From G963676655 sp963676655 (lineage in GTDB: Bacteria; Verrucomicrobiota; Lentisphaeria; Victivallales; Victivallaceae), in NCBI GenBank assembly GCA_963676655.2, contig CAXXKX010000003.1, positions 4,030,001 through 4,094,000 of the forward strand: a stretch of 64,000 nucleotides of DNA, read 5' to 3'. The translations under genes and the position numbers were made by a program. This document shows, piece by piece, positions 7,517 to 16,273 of this stretch. The stretch's first letter is position 1; the number at the start of each line of letters is the position of its first letter. The notes beneath the pieces were generated by a model. That model worked only from the letters and a program-made list of their open reading frames with translations, searched no databases and was not told the origin of the DNA.

Positions 7517-10444
7517 TTGAAGCCTTTATCATATCAATTAAAATCTCTTTTAATTTTACTTCTGCTTGTTTGCTTTTTTCCGGATTTGCATGCTGATTCC
7601 GAAAGAGGTCAAATTCAACGGATTTTGTTTCTTCATTCATGGCACTACGGCAACCCCTGGGTTCAGGAGATTGAATCCGGAATTGAGATTACCAAGGAGA
7701 AATACCCGAATACGGTGGAAATTTTTTCTGAGTATATGAGTACGGACTTGAGTCGTGATACCGCTTATCAGAAATACCACGAAGAATATATAATCAGAAG
7801 CTACAAGAATATGCATATTGACCGGGTTGTTGCAATTGGCGCGCCCGCGATTAAACTGGCCTCAAACCTGAAAAAAACCATCTTTAAGAATGCCAGTCAG
7901 CTGAACGTTGGTTTGCCGGTCCAACCGGGGGAGAAGAACCAGAAAATAATCAACGCGGTCAGGAGCACAGTTGATTTTATTGTTCAAAAAAAGCCGAGGC
8001 TGAATTATTTAACGCTGATTGCCGGAAATTCTGAAGATGCCAAAGAATACCGGAAAATTGCACAGCAGGCGTTACACAAATATAAACTGCCTTGTGAAAT
8101 GATTATTCTTAACGGCCAGAACATTTCTTCGGTAAAAATAATAAAAATGGTTCAAAACTATCCGCCGGGCGGGTGTATTCTGGTAACCCATTGGATGTTT
8201 GGACGAGAGAAGAAATATTTTCCTCCTTCAAAATTATATAAACAGCTTTCTGATATAAGTCCGGTACCGGTGTTTTGTCTGACGGATTATCCTCTGGGTT
8301 ATGGCGTAGTCGGCGGCAAAGTTTTTACGGGCGAAGATTTCGGAATTCATATTGCTGAAGCGGCAATTAACGGGTCCGAGTTTAAAATGCCGCAAAGTCA
8401 GTGGGTGTTTGATGAACGAGCCTTGGATTACTGGGGAATTTCGTCAAAAGAACTGCCTCCGAATAGTGAATTGATAAATCATAAGATGCTTTTTGTCGAG
8501 CGCTATTTGACATATATCATAGCCGCCGCAGTTGTTTTTTCGCTCATCATACTGGCTTTGGTCCTTTCACTTGTCAATTATTTGCGGCGCCGAAAAGTGG
8601 AAGAGGTATTTAAAACTATATTTGAAGAAACTCCGAATGCCATTGTTGTTTTCGATATTTCCGGTTTTCCGCAGTTTGCCAACAGAAGTATGTTCAATCT
8701 GTTGAAAATCAATTATTTTGAACAAATGCAGGAGTTCAATCTGTTTGCTCATCTGTTAACGCCTGAAATGGCGGAAGAATTGCATAACAGTCTGGAAACC
8801 CAAAAAATATCTTCCGTGATCAATCTTGAAGATGCCAGAAAAATATGGCTTAAAAATGCTACGGCATCTGGTCGTCTGAACCTGGAAATCAGCGTCCGAC
8901 GACTTGCGTTGCATGGCAATACCAACTATGTCGCTATTATCAATGATGTTACCGCGACCCGTGATTTGCTTTACCGGATGGAGCTGCTGGAAGCCGCGAT
9001 CTCACGTTCCGCCGTTGCCGTACTCCTGATAAATCCGGATCATACCCTGCATTATATCAATTATGCCGCTTCAGAATGGTTCAGTATAACCCGCAACTCG
9101 TGTGACAGTTACAAGGTTGATGACTTGCTGTCTGGAAATCAGAATGATTTAAAAGAACTGCAACGCATATTTACCGATCGTTACAGTTCGTTTACGGCTC
9201 AATTCAAAACCGGAGTCGGCAGCGTTTTTACCGCCGCGGTTCATGGTAGTATTGTTAATGTCAGCGGACGTAAGATGACGTGTCTTTTTATTGAAGATAT
9301 AACCATGCGACTTAGAGCTCAGGAAGATTTACGGGAAAGTGAAGAACGGTTGCGTCTGGCGGTCATGGGCGCTGATCTTGGACTGTTCGACTGGGATATC
9401 CGGGAACAGAAGATTACCTTTTCAGCGGCTTCCAGCGCATTCTTTTCCCATGAGCCGGATTCGACAACGCTGCCGATTCAGGATTGGGAACGCAGAATTG
9501 TCGAGGAGGACCGTTTGGTTGCCCTGCAGAAAATCAACGACTGCCTCAAAGGTAATAAAGTTGAATATATCTCCCGTTACCGGCTTAGAACTTGTGACGG
9601 CAATATCCGTAATGTAATTGATACCGGCAGTATTATCGAGTATGATGAGCAGGGGAAACCACTGCGCGTAGTCGGAACCCAGCGCGACGAAACTGAACAG
9701 AAAATGTGGGAGTTGAAACTGCTTGACGCTAAACGTAAAGCAGAAGAAAGTGACCGTCTGAAGACTTTCTTCCTGTCGAATATTTCACATGAGATCAGGA
9801 CGCCTTTGAACGGGGTTCTCGGGTTTGCCCGGTTGCTGACGGAGACGGAGCCGGGGTCGGAAGATAGCTTCAAATATACTGAAATGATATCTTCGTCGGC
9901 GGACATGCTGCTTCAATTGTTCTCCAATATTATCGACTTTGCGCGCATTGAAAGCGGGGAACTGCAATTGAGCCGGTCACGGATGAATGTCAATGGTATG
10001 TTGAGTGAGTTACTGGATGATTGCAAGCATGATATTAAAGAAAATAACAAAGTGGAGGTCGAACTCTACTGCATTCCCGGACTGGCCGACCAAAGCGCGG
10101 AAATAATGTCTGATCCTAAACGCTTAAAGCAGGTCATGCATTGTCTGCTGACCAACGCGGTTAAATTCACCGACTCAGGCCGGATTGAGTTTGGATACTC
10201 TGCGGAATCCAGGGCTTTCCTGGAATTTTTCGTTCGCGATACCGGAATCGGGATCACTCCTGAGCAGCAGGAACTGGTTTTTCAATTCTTCCGTCAGGTT
10301 GATGGTTCAGATACCAGGCGTCATGGCGGAGCCGGCCTGGGACTGGCTCTTGCGAAGAAACTTGTTGAGATGATGGGAGGGGTAATCTGGGTCGAATCCA
10401 ACCATGGTAAAGGAACGACCTTGAAATTTACCGTACCCCGGTGA
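7517..10444 (+). CDS. Sensor histidine kinase with periplasmic ABC-type substrate-binding domain and three PAS domains
   Basis: The protein has 975 residues. A TTG start (7517-7519) is chosen because it alone includes the signal/membrane segment (LKSLLILLLLVCFFPDLHA); the next ATG is over 200 bases inside. Residues 30-310 resemble an ABC-type substrate-binding fold (IQRILFLHSWHYGNPWVQEI, RVVAIGAPAIKLA, FGIHIAEAAI). A membrane helix lies at about 330-356. PAS-like segments follow at about 360-480, 485-610 and 615-735; the last begins SEERLRLAVMGADLGLFDWD. The HisKA box has NISHEIRTPLNGVLGF (phospho-accepting His near 757). The HATPase domain shows NAVKFTDSG, DTGIGI and GGAGLGLALA. It should sense a periplasmic ligand and phosphorylate a response regulator, but none is encoded nearby and no receiver domain is attached. 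Confidence 0.9.
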   Translation: MKPLSYQLKSLLILLLLVCFFPDLHADSERGQIQRILFLHSWHYGNPWVQEIESGIEITKEKYPNTVEIFSEYMSTDLSRDTAYQKYHEEYIIRSYKNMHIDRVVAIGAPAIKLASNLKKTIFKNASQLNVGLPVQPGEKNQKIINAVRSTVDFIVQKKPRLNYLTLIAGNSEDAKEYRKIAQQALHKYKLPCEMIILNGQNISSVKIIKMVQNYPPGGCILVTHWMFGREKKYFPPSKLYKQLSDISPVPVFCLTDYPLGYGVVGGKVFTGEDFGIHIAEAAINGSEFKMPQSQWVFDERALDYWGISSKELPPNSELINHKMLFVERYLTYIIAAAVVFSLIILALVLSLVNYLRRRKVEEVFKTIFEETPNAIVVFDISGFPQFANRSMFNLLKINYFEQMQEFNLFAHLLTPEMAEELHNSLETQKISSVINLEDARKIWLKNATASGRLNLEISVRRLALHGNTNYVAIINDVTATRDLLYRMELLEAAISRSAVAVLLINPDHTLHYINYAASEWFSITRNSCDSYKVDDLLSGNQNDLKELQRIFTDRYSSFTAQFKTGVGSVFTAAVHGSIVNVSGRKMTCLFIEDITMRLRAQEDLRESEERLRLAVMGADLGLFDWDIREQKITFSAASSAFFSHEPDSTTLPIQDWERRIVEEDRLVALQKINDCLKGNKVEYISRYRLRTCDGNIRNVIDTGSIIEYDEQGKPLRVVGTQRDETEQKMWELKLLDAKRKAEESDRLKTFFLSNISHEIRTPLNGVLGFARLLTETEPGSEDSFKYTEMISSSADMLLQLFSNIIDFARIESGELQLSRSRMNVNGMLSELLDDCKHDIKENNKVEVELYCIPGLADQSAEIMSDPKRLKQVMHCLLTNAVKFTDSGRIEFGYSAESRAFLEFFVRDTGIGITPEQQELVFQFFRQVDGSDTRRHGGAGLGLALAKKLVEMMGGVIWVESNHGKGTTLKFTVPR

Positions 10445-10555
10445 TATATTACCGAATGAAATTTCATAATTGAATAAATGTTGAAATCCTGATTTTAGAC
10501 TCGAAGAATCAAGTCATTGTATTAAACTTAATCTTATTTAACTATAGGAGAGCAC

Positions 10556-11056
10556 ATGAAACAAGTAGCAATTTTGATGGGTAGCAAAAGCGATTTACCC
10601 GTATTAAAAGGAACCTTCAAGGTTCTTGATGACTTTGGCGTGGGGTATACCGCCAGAGTGCTTTCGGCCCATCGTACTCCGCATGCGGCCGCCGAATTTG
10701 CGGAAAATGCCGAAACCGAAGGTTATAAAGTTATAATCTGTGCCGCCGGGATGGCTGCTCATCTTGGCGGGGTTGTCGCTGCCCATACTACTTTGCCGGT
10801 TATCGGACTGCCGATTGCCTGCGAACCGTTCAATGGTTTTGATGCTTTACTGGCAATGGTGCAAATGCCGCCGGGAATCCCCGTCGCGACAGTAACAGTC
10901 GGTAAGGCGGGCGGAAAAAATGCCGGTCTTTTCGCTATCTCCATTCTTGCTTTGGGAGACTCGGCGTTGGCCGCTAAACTTAAAGAGTTCCGGGCTGACC
11001 AGGTCAAAATGATTGAGGACGCGGATCAGGAACTGCAAGCAGAATTGAATCAGTGA
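10556..11056 (+). CDS. purE: PurE, N5-carboxyaminoimidazole ribonucleotide mutase
   Basis: This 166-residue protein has the normal length of class I PurE. It begins with the substrate-binding MGSKSDLPVLKGT segment and has ARVLSAHRTPHAAAEFAENA (the conserved SAHRTP containing the catalytic His) and AGMAAHLGGVVAAHTTLPVIGLP. It converts N5-CAIR to CAIR in purine synthesis. A TAGGAGAGCAC ribosome-binding site precedes the ATG. No purK is adjacent. It heads a tight co-directional run that ends with mutL, and the next start lies on top of or just after its stop. Confidence 0.96.
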   Translation: MKQVAILMGSKSDLPVLKGTFKVLDDFGVGYTARVLSAHRTPHAAAEFAENAETEGYKVIICAAGMAAHLGGVVAAHTTLPVIGLPIACEPFNGFDALLAMVQMPPGIPVATVTVGKAGGKNAGLFAISILALGDSALAAKLKEFRADQVKMIEDADQELQAELNQ

Positions 11057-11058
11057 TC

Positions 11059-11949
11059 ATGCGCTTTAATTTGACAATTCTATTGACGTTGACCGCAATC
11101 GCGAGCTACGGAGCCGCGCCGGCGACGGTATCGCCGGTTCCTGCGGTTAAGCCGGAAGTGAAAAACCGGCCAGATCCTGATGCCATTGAAAATAAAGCGT
11201 ATTTGCAGTTCCGGCAGGAGGCGATTGATCTTCTGGATGCCGTATACCGGAAAAAACCGGAATTGTTTGGTGAACTTAAATTGCGTAAACAGCGGGAAAA
11301 GATGCTGCAAAGGATCGTTTCCGGAGCGGTTCCTGATATTCAGTATTACGGTCGTTTTTCCACCGTTCCGGCCGAAACCAGGGCTAAGCCGGAAAAAAAA
11401 GCGGATATAACGGTTTATAAGGCTTTAAAAATTCCCGGAAGCGGAGTCTATTACTGTCGGATCGACACGTTGGAACCGGCAAATGCCGATATAGTTCTGG
11501 CGGCAGGTTCCGGTCCAGCAATAATTGATCTGCGGAATTGCTCGGGCGGCAATTGGCAGACGGCTGAAAAATTGTTGCGGAAAATCGCGAAAAACAGCGT
11601 TTTACTGATTGGACCGGACACGGTTGGTCCCGCCGAAGCGGTAGCGGCAGCGGTTGTCAAAGCAGGCGGGATTACAATGGGCGGCAGAACTGCCGGTAAA
11701 CCATTTCCGGAAACCCGGATTACTTTAAAAGACGGCACGCTGCTGATTTTGCCGGAACGACCTCTGGCTTTCGCTAAAGTTTCGAAAGCGGCGGCGGTAC
11801 CGGTGGTGCCGGAAGAACCAGTTCCGCAAGTCGATTACAAGCAGTTCTCAAAACAATCGAATCGAAATAGGGACAAATGCTTGTCAAGGGCCGCTGAACT
11901 GATAAAAGTAATGGCCCTGATGAAAAATAACGTTAAGAAAACAAAATAA
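11059..11949 (+). CDS. Exported S41 (tail-specific protease)-like protein lacking the catalytic serine
   Basis: The protein has about 296 residues. It could start at GTG 11053, overlapping purE by four bases, or at ATG 11059; the ATG is used because it directly precedes the signal peptide (FNLTILLTLTAIASYGAAP). Residues around 155-225 follow the S41 core: AIIDLRNCSGGNW (usually IDLRxNxGG), a strand, then the segment that normally carries the nucleophile (S/T-A-S-A-x-E) but here reads TVGPAEAVAAAVVKAGG. GGRTAGKP and a conserved end (CLSRAAELI) follow. No PDZ domain is seen. The missing Ser suggests a pseudoenzyme that binds peptides or acts as a scaffold. The fold call is by pattern only; that it is a real exported protein is more certain. 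Confidence 0.65.
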   Translation: MRFNLTILLTLTAIASYGAAPATVSPVPAVKPEVKNRPDPDAIENKAYLQFRQEAIDLLDAVYRKKPELFGELKLRKQREKMLQRIVSGAVPDIQYYGRFSTVPAETRAKPEKKADITVYKALKIPGSGVYYCRIDTLEPANADIVLAAGSGPAIIDLRNCSGGNWQTAEKLLRKIAKNSVLLIGPDTVGPAEAVAAAVVKAGGITMGGRTAGKPFPETRITLKDGTLLILPERPLAFAKVSKAAAVPVVPEEPVPQVDYKQFSKQSNRNRDKCLSRAAELIKVMALMKNNVKKTK

Positions 11950-11952
11950 TTT

Positions 11953-12969
11953 ATGTTGCTGGAAGTAAACAACCTGTCGATCTCATTCATGCATGACGGT
12001 TCGCCGTTGTCAGTCGTTTCCGGCGTTTCGTTCAGTGTCCGCAAGGGGGAAATCCTGGCTCTGGTCGGAGAGAGCGGTTGCGGCAAGAGCGTAACCTGTA
12101 TGGCTTTGACGCGGCTGCTGCCTGAAAAGTCCGCGTTGTATCCCAGCGGGAAAATAATCTTCCGAAACGAAAACCGGGAATACTCGGTTCTTGAGCTTGG
12201 CTCCCGGCAGCTTCGCTCCTTGCGCGGCGGCAAGATCGGTTATATCTTTCAGGAGCCTTCAGCCTCGCTTAATCCGGTTTACCGGGTAGGGGACCAGATC
12301 GCCGAGTCGATTCATCTGCATACTCCGAAAGAGACTGATGTAAAAGGCCGCATTATTGACCTGCTTACCAGTGTGGGGATTCCTGACCCCGCAAGCCGGA
12401 TGCGCTGTTTTCCTCATGAACTGAGCGGCGGAATGCAGCAGCGGGTGATGATTGCCATGGCCCTGGCCGGCAATCCGGAACTGTTGATTGCGGACGAGCC
12501 GACAACTGCGCTGGATGTGACGATCCAGGCGCAAATTCTGGAATTACTGGCGGAGCTGCGTGCGACCCGGGGAATGTCGATTATTCTGGTGACGCACAAT
12601 CTTGGCATTGTTTCTGAAATGGCTGACCGCGTCATCGTCATGTATGCCGGACATACCGTTGAATCCGGTGATACTGCGCAGTTGCTTGATAAGCCTATGC
12701 ACCCGTATACTTCCGCTTTACTGGACGCGGTCCCGGTTCTTGGCAATGACAGCAAGTCATTGCAGACGATTCCGGGAACCGTTCCTTCTCCGGCGGAATT
12801 CCCGTCCGGATGCCGGTTTGCCGGTCGCTGTCAGGTCAAAACAAAACTTACTTCTGAACAGAAATTGCAGTGCGAAAAAGAGCTGCCGCCATGGGAAAAC
12901 CATGCCGGTGTCAGATATTGCCGTTGTTTTCATCCTCTTAATCTTCCGAAAAGCGAGGTGACAAGATGA
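11953..12969 (+). CDS. Oligopeptide/dipeptide-type ABC transporter ATP-binding protein (orphan)
   Basis: The 338-residue ATPase has Walker A GESGCGKSVT, Q-loop GYIFQEPSASLNP, signature LSGGMQQRVMIAMAL, Walker B LLIADEPTTALD and the switch His (LVTHN). It ends with the oligopeptide-family C-terminal extension (HPYTSALLDAVPVLG, then a Cys-containing GCRFAGRC segment). This matches DppD/OppD rather than other ABC classes. The usual partners (OppA-type binding protein, two permeases, OppF) are absent on both sides; the neighbours are a protease-like gene and a TPR gene. It may pair with subunits encoded elsewhere. Its last four bases overlap the next start (ATGA). Confidence 0.92.
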   Translation: MLLEVNNLSISFMHDGSPLSVVSGVSFSVRKGEILALVGESGCGKSVTCMALTRLLPEKSALYPSGKIIFRNENREYSVLELGSRQLRSLRGGKIGYIFQEPSASLNPVYRVGDQIAESIHLHTPKETDVKGRIIDLLTSVGIPDPASRMRCFPHELSGGMQQRVMIAMALAGNPELLIADEPTTALDVTIQAQILELLAELRATRGMSIILVTHNLGIVSEMADRVIVMYAGHTVESGDTAQLLDKPMHPYTSALLDAVPVLGNDSKSLQTIPGTVPSPAEFPSGCRFAGRCQVKTKLTSEQKLQCEKELPPWENHAGVRYCRCFHPLNLPKSEVTR

Positions 12970-13769
12970 ATAAATCCCTGGCTCCATTGATTATCGGACT
13001 GGCAGTGGTTATCCTGCTGACTATGATCTTGATTTCGGTTCAGACCCCTTACATGGAAAGAGACAATTATCCACAAAACAATAAAAACAGTGGCGACAAC
13101 AATAATCCGTCAATGCAGCTTAGTCCCTATGAAGCCCAGCCCCGGAGCCCGGGACCTCGTAGAGAGCCACGCCAGGCACCGGGAATAAGTAACGAAGAAC
13201 TCAGCGATATGTACTTGAAAGCTCTGAACAATTATCATATCGGACAATTTAAAAAATCGGAGGAACTGGTCCGGACTGTGCTGATATTTACTCCGAAAGA
13301 TGACAAGGCGCTCATGCTTTACGGGCGCTTGCTGTATCAGCAGGAAAAATATGACGAAGCTGAATCAGTTTACCGGAATCTGGCGAAAATGCACCCGGAA
13401 AGTCCGATGGTTTACAATAATCTGGGGCAGGCTCTGGCTAAACAATATCGTTTCAATGAAGCTATTGAAGTGCTTTCGACCGCCCGCAAAAAAGATCCGG
13501 CCAGTCCGATTATCAGTCTGAACCTGGCCGGGGCCTATGCGGTGATCGGCGAACGCGGCAAAGCCAAATATTACTTTAAAGAAGCATATTCCACCGCCGG
13601 CAAACAGGTGCTGCCCGCGGCGATGGACCCGACTTTGAAAAGTTTGCAGGATGATCCGGAGTTTGTTGAATTCATCAATCAAGCCAAAGCCAAGGCTGTT
13701 AAAGAGAAAAAGGATCAGCCGGAACCCAAAATCGCTCCGGAAGTCAAACCGCTGAAAGCCCTGCAGTAA
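12966..13769 (+). CDS. Membrane-anchored TPR protein
   Basis: This 267-residue protein has an N-terminal membrane anchor (APLIIGLAVVILLTMILISV) and a Pro/Gln/Asn-rich linker to about 75. At least three to four tetratricopeptide repeats follow (DMYLKALNNYHIGQFKKSEE, YGRLLYQQEKYDEAESVYRN, VYNNLGQALAKQYRFNEAIE, SLNLAGAYAVIGERGKAKYY). The tail is Lys/Pro-rich. The GAGGTGACAAG ribosome-binding site lies inside the end of the ABC gene, and its stop shares a base with the mutL start. It is probably a protein-interaction scaffold on the periplasmic face; the partner is unknown. Confidence 0.85.
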   Translation: MNKSLAPLIIGLAVVILLTMILISVQTPYMERDNYPQNNKNSGDNNNPSMQLSPYEAQPRSPGPRREPRQAPGISNEELSDMYLKALNNYHIGQFKKSEELVRTVLIFTPKDDKALMLYGRLLYQQEKYDEAESVYRNLAKMHPESPMVYNNLGQALAKQYRFNEAIEVLSTARKKDPASPIISLNLAGAYAVIGERGKAKYYFKEAYSTAGKQVLPAAMDPTLKSLQDDPEFVEFINQAKAKAVKEKKDQPEPKIAPEVKPLKALQ

Positions 13770-15646
13770 TGAGTTTAATTCGCGTTTTACCTGAACAGAT
13801 AAGCAACCGTATTGCCGCCGGGGAAGTGATCGAACGTCCCGCTTCCGTCGTCAAAGAGCTGGTTGAAAACGCTCTGGATGCCGGCGCGTCTTCAATCAGA
13901 GTGACGATTGAAGGAGCCGGCAGCAAGCTGATCGCGGTTGTCGATAACGGTTCCGGTATGGATGCGGACGACGCTCTGTTGTGTCTGGAGGCGCATGCCA
14001 CCAGTAAAATTGCCGGGGAGAAAGATATCCATGAGATAATCACCTATGGTTTCCGTGGCGAGGCCATGCCAAGTATCGCTTCGGTTTCCCGTTTTTCCCT
14101 GCGAACCCGCCGCCATGAAGATGCCGCCGGAACTGAAGTAACTGTTCGCGGCGGTTCATTCGTCAGCAGCGGCCCGGTTGGTTGCGCGCCCGGAACCGAG
14201 ATTCTGGTTCGCGACATCTTTTTCAATACTCCGGCCCGGAAAAAATTCATGCGGGCGAAAGCCACTGAGGAAAAACATATTCAGGAAGCGCTATACCTGA
14301 TGGCGCTGCCGCATCCGGAAGTTTCTTTTGAACTTACATTCGATGGGCGTCAGGCTTTTACCTCTCCGGCTCACAAAAACCTCCGGCCGCGTATTACCTC
14401 GTTTTTCGGTTCCGATTACGCCGATAATATGCTGGAAATTAATTTTGAGGATAACGGCGTCAAAGTCAGCGGCTATATTGCCCGGCACGGTTTTACCCGT
14501 AATACCCGGCGTGAACAGCGGACTTTTGTCAATGGTCGTGGCGTGGAGTCTCAGGCTATTTTTCGCGGTCTGCGCGACGGCTATGGCGGCATGGTCGAAA
14601 AAGGTCGTTTCCCCCCCGCTCTGTTGTTCATCAACCTTGATCCGATTCTGGTGGACGTCAATGTCCATCCGGCCAAAAAAGAGGTGAGGTTCTGCAGTGA
14701 CTGGCAGATTTCCCATACAATTGCGGAAGCGATTCGCCTGGCGTTGAGCGCAACAGAGGCCCCGACCGTCAATATCGCGCCGGAAATCTCGCTGCGTTCC
14801 ATGCTGGATGGGGCCGAGGTGGATTACCAGCAGCGCATAATACACCCGGATCTGCTCCTGCCGGATGACTCGGTTGAGGATGAAGTCATTACTCCGGTCA
14901 TGCCGGAACAGGATGATACGACCTGGATGTCGCTGCCGGAACCGGGTGAAAAGCCGGTATTCCGCAAACCGGAACCTGAGGTTCGGCCTCAAGTTGTCCC
15001 GGCTAAACCCGAACTGCCGCAACAGGTGCGTTCCTCGCCGGATGGCATTTCCGTTACCACCCTGAACGGAAAAGACGGCAGTATTAAAATCCTCGGCGCG
15101 CTTGACGATACCTACATTCTGGTGGGGTGTCCGGTTGGTTTATTGATCGTCGATCAGCACGCGGCGCATGAGCGGATTCTTTTTGAAAAAATATTGAACG
15201 AAAGTCGCCGTAACGAAAAAACACTTTCGCAGCAACTGCTAATTCCGATAACTCTGGAACTTTCCCGGGCGGAAATCGCCTTTTTAGAGAAAAACATTGA
15301 AATATTCAACAAACTTGGCTATGAACTTGATTTATTCGGCGGCAATACCGCGATAGTTAACGGAGTGCCCCATGTCTTTACCCAGGGCAATGTCGGCGGG
15401 GCGTTGCAGGATATCATTTCCGATTTGTCCGAAACCGGTCGGACCGGGGCGGTCGATCTAGAATCTGTGGCCCGTTCCGCCTGTCATGCCGCGGTCAAGG
15501 CCCATGACAATTTGACCGATCAGGAAATCAAGAATCTGCTGACTCAAATGTCTGAATGTGAGATGCCGTTCTGCTGCCCTCACGGTCGTCCGACCGTTAT
15601 CTGTGTATCGACCCGCGAACTGGAACGCCGTTTCAGTCGCCGCTGA
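13769..15646 (+). CDS. mutL: DNA mismatch repair protein MutL, endonuclease type
   Basis: This 625-residue MutL has the GHKL ATPase at the N terminus: GEVIERPASVVKELVENALD with the catalytic Glu, DNGSGM, YGFRGEAMPSI and VNGRGVES. The C-terminal domain carries DQHAAHERILFE near residue 462, which fits the DQHA-x2-E-x4-E metal-binding motif of MutL homologues that nick DNA, and also ACHAAVKAHD and CPHGRPTV. A Pro/Glu-rich linker joins the halves. The organism should therefore use methyl-independent, endonuclease-based mismatch repair. The start overlaps the TPR gene stop by one base. No mutS is in the window. REP-like palindromes begin about 30 bases after the stop. Confidence 0.96.
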   Translation: MSLIRVLPEQISNRIAAGEVIERPASVVKELVENALDAGASSIRVTIEGAGSKLIAVVDNGSGMDADDALLCLEAHATSKIAGEKDIHEIITYGFRGEAMPSIASVSRFSLRTRRHEDAAGTEVTVRGGSFVSSGPVGCAPGTEILVRDIFFNTPARKKFMRAKATEEKHIQEALYLMALPHPEVSFELTFDGRQAFTSPAHKNLRPRITSFFGSDYADNMLEINFEDNGVKVSGYIARHGFTRNTRREQRTFVNGRGVESQAIFRGLRDGYGGMVEKGRFPPALLFINLDPILVDVNVHPAKKEVRFCSDWQISHTIAEAIRLALSATEAPTVNIAPEISLRSMLDGAEVDYQQRIIHPDLLLPDDSVEDEVITPVMPEQDDTTWMSLPEPGEKPVFRKPEPEVRPQVVPAKPELPQQVRSSPDGISVTTLNGKDGSIKILGALDDTYILVGCPVGLLIVDQHAAHERILFEKILNESRRNEKTLSQQLLIPITLELSRAEIAFLEKNIEIFNKLGYELDLFGGNTAIVNGVPHVFTQGNVGGALQDIISDLSETGRTGAVDLESVARSACHAAVKAHDNLTDQEIKNLLTQMSECEMPFCCPHGRPTVICVSTRELERRFSRR

Positions 15647-15676
15647 CCTGTACGGGAGCGCGACCATATTACCCCC

Positions 15677-15770
15677 GGGAACGCGGACGTCCCGTCCGCA
15701 CGTATTAACCCTGGGAACGCGGACGTCCCGTCCGCACGTATTACCCCTAAGATCGCAGGCTGTAAGTCTG
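15677..15770. repeat. REP-like palindrome pair plus a related third palindrome
   Basis: Two direct copies start at 15677 and 15713 (36-bp period). Each reads GGGAACGCGGACGTCCCGTC followed by CGCACGTATTA, with the core GCGGACG-TCC-CGTCCGC able to form a hairpin. A third palindrome, GCAGGCTGTAAGTCTGC, lies at 15754-15770. The core matches the palindromes that flank the transposase at 42904-43775, which points to one genome-wide repeat family. They lie between the ends of mutL and a minus-strand gene and could stabilise or end both transcripts. Confidence 0.85.
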
Positions 15771-15827
15771 CAATAAAACGAATTCGGAAGGCCCCACCCA
15801 CGGAAACACCGAAAGAACTTATTAAAC

Positions 15828-16259
15828 TTAATCTTGCTTTTTTGATTCAGTTTGAACCTTAACATTTCCTTCGGCGGGAGTAATTGAAACAGGGACATAC
15901 ATGCGGTACTTGACATCACCGCTGATGATCTTGACGAAACATGACGCAAAAGCAAGAAAACATAATATAAGGATGGCGAAACAGAGTAAAAAATTAATCA
16001 GGGACGCAATAATATAATGAGTATCTGTTTGTTTTTTGTATATGAGTATAGATAAATATAAAACAGTAACCAACGGAAATATAATTAACCAGTAAGAATA
16101 GTTTTCCAAAAATATTGTAAATACTGACTTCGGTTCTCCAATAAATATGTTGGTGTACATTATTTGGGTACAAACTGCAATAAAACATCCAAGACCAGAC
16201 AGCATGGACTGCAATAAAACGAAAAAAATTATGATTGCGACTTTTAATTTTGTTTTCAT
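15828..16259 (-). CDS. Hypothetical four-helix membrane protein
   Basis: This 143-residue protein was not recognised. It has about three to four hydrophobic segments: VAIIIFFVLLQSMLSGLGCF, a stretch near 55-72 (YWLIIFPLVTVLYLSILIY) and one near 85-108 (LINFLLCFAILILCFLAFAS). A soluble, charged C-terminal tail follows. An AAGGGGCGAGTA ribosome-binding region precedes the ATG. The base composition is more AT-rich than its neighbours, which may mean recent acquisition. Two overlapping small ORFs lie just upstream on the same strand. It ends next to the REP-like cluster. Confidence 0.6.
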   Translation of the reverse strand: MKTKLKVAIIIFFVLLQSMLSGLGCFIAVCTQIMYTNIFIGEPKSVFTIFLENYSYWLIIFPLVTVLYLSILIYKKQTDTHYIIASLINFLLCFAILILCFLAFASCFVKIISGDVKYRMYVPVSITPAEGNVKVQTESKKQD

Positions 16260-16273
16260 TACTCGCCCCTTCT

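Noticed and set aside
15677..15770. CRISPR array
   Set aside because: Only two close copies with a 36-bp period, a hairpin core and no unique spacers of regular length. The related copies at 42994 and 43066 flank a transposase. No cas gene is present.
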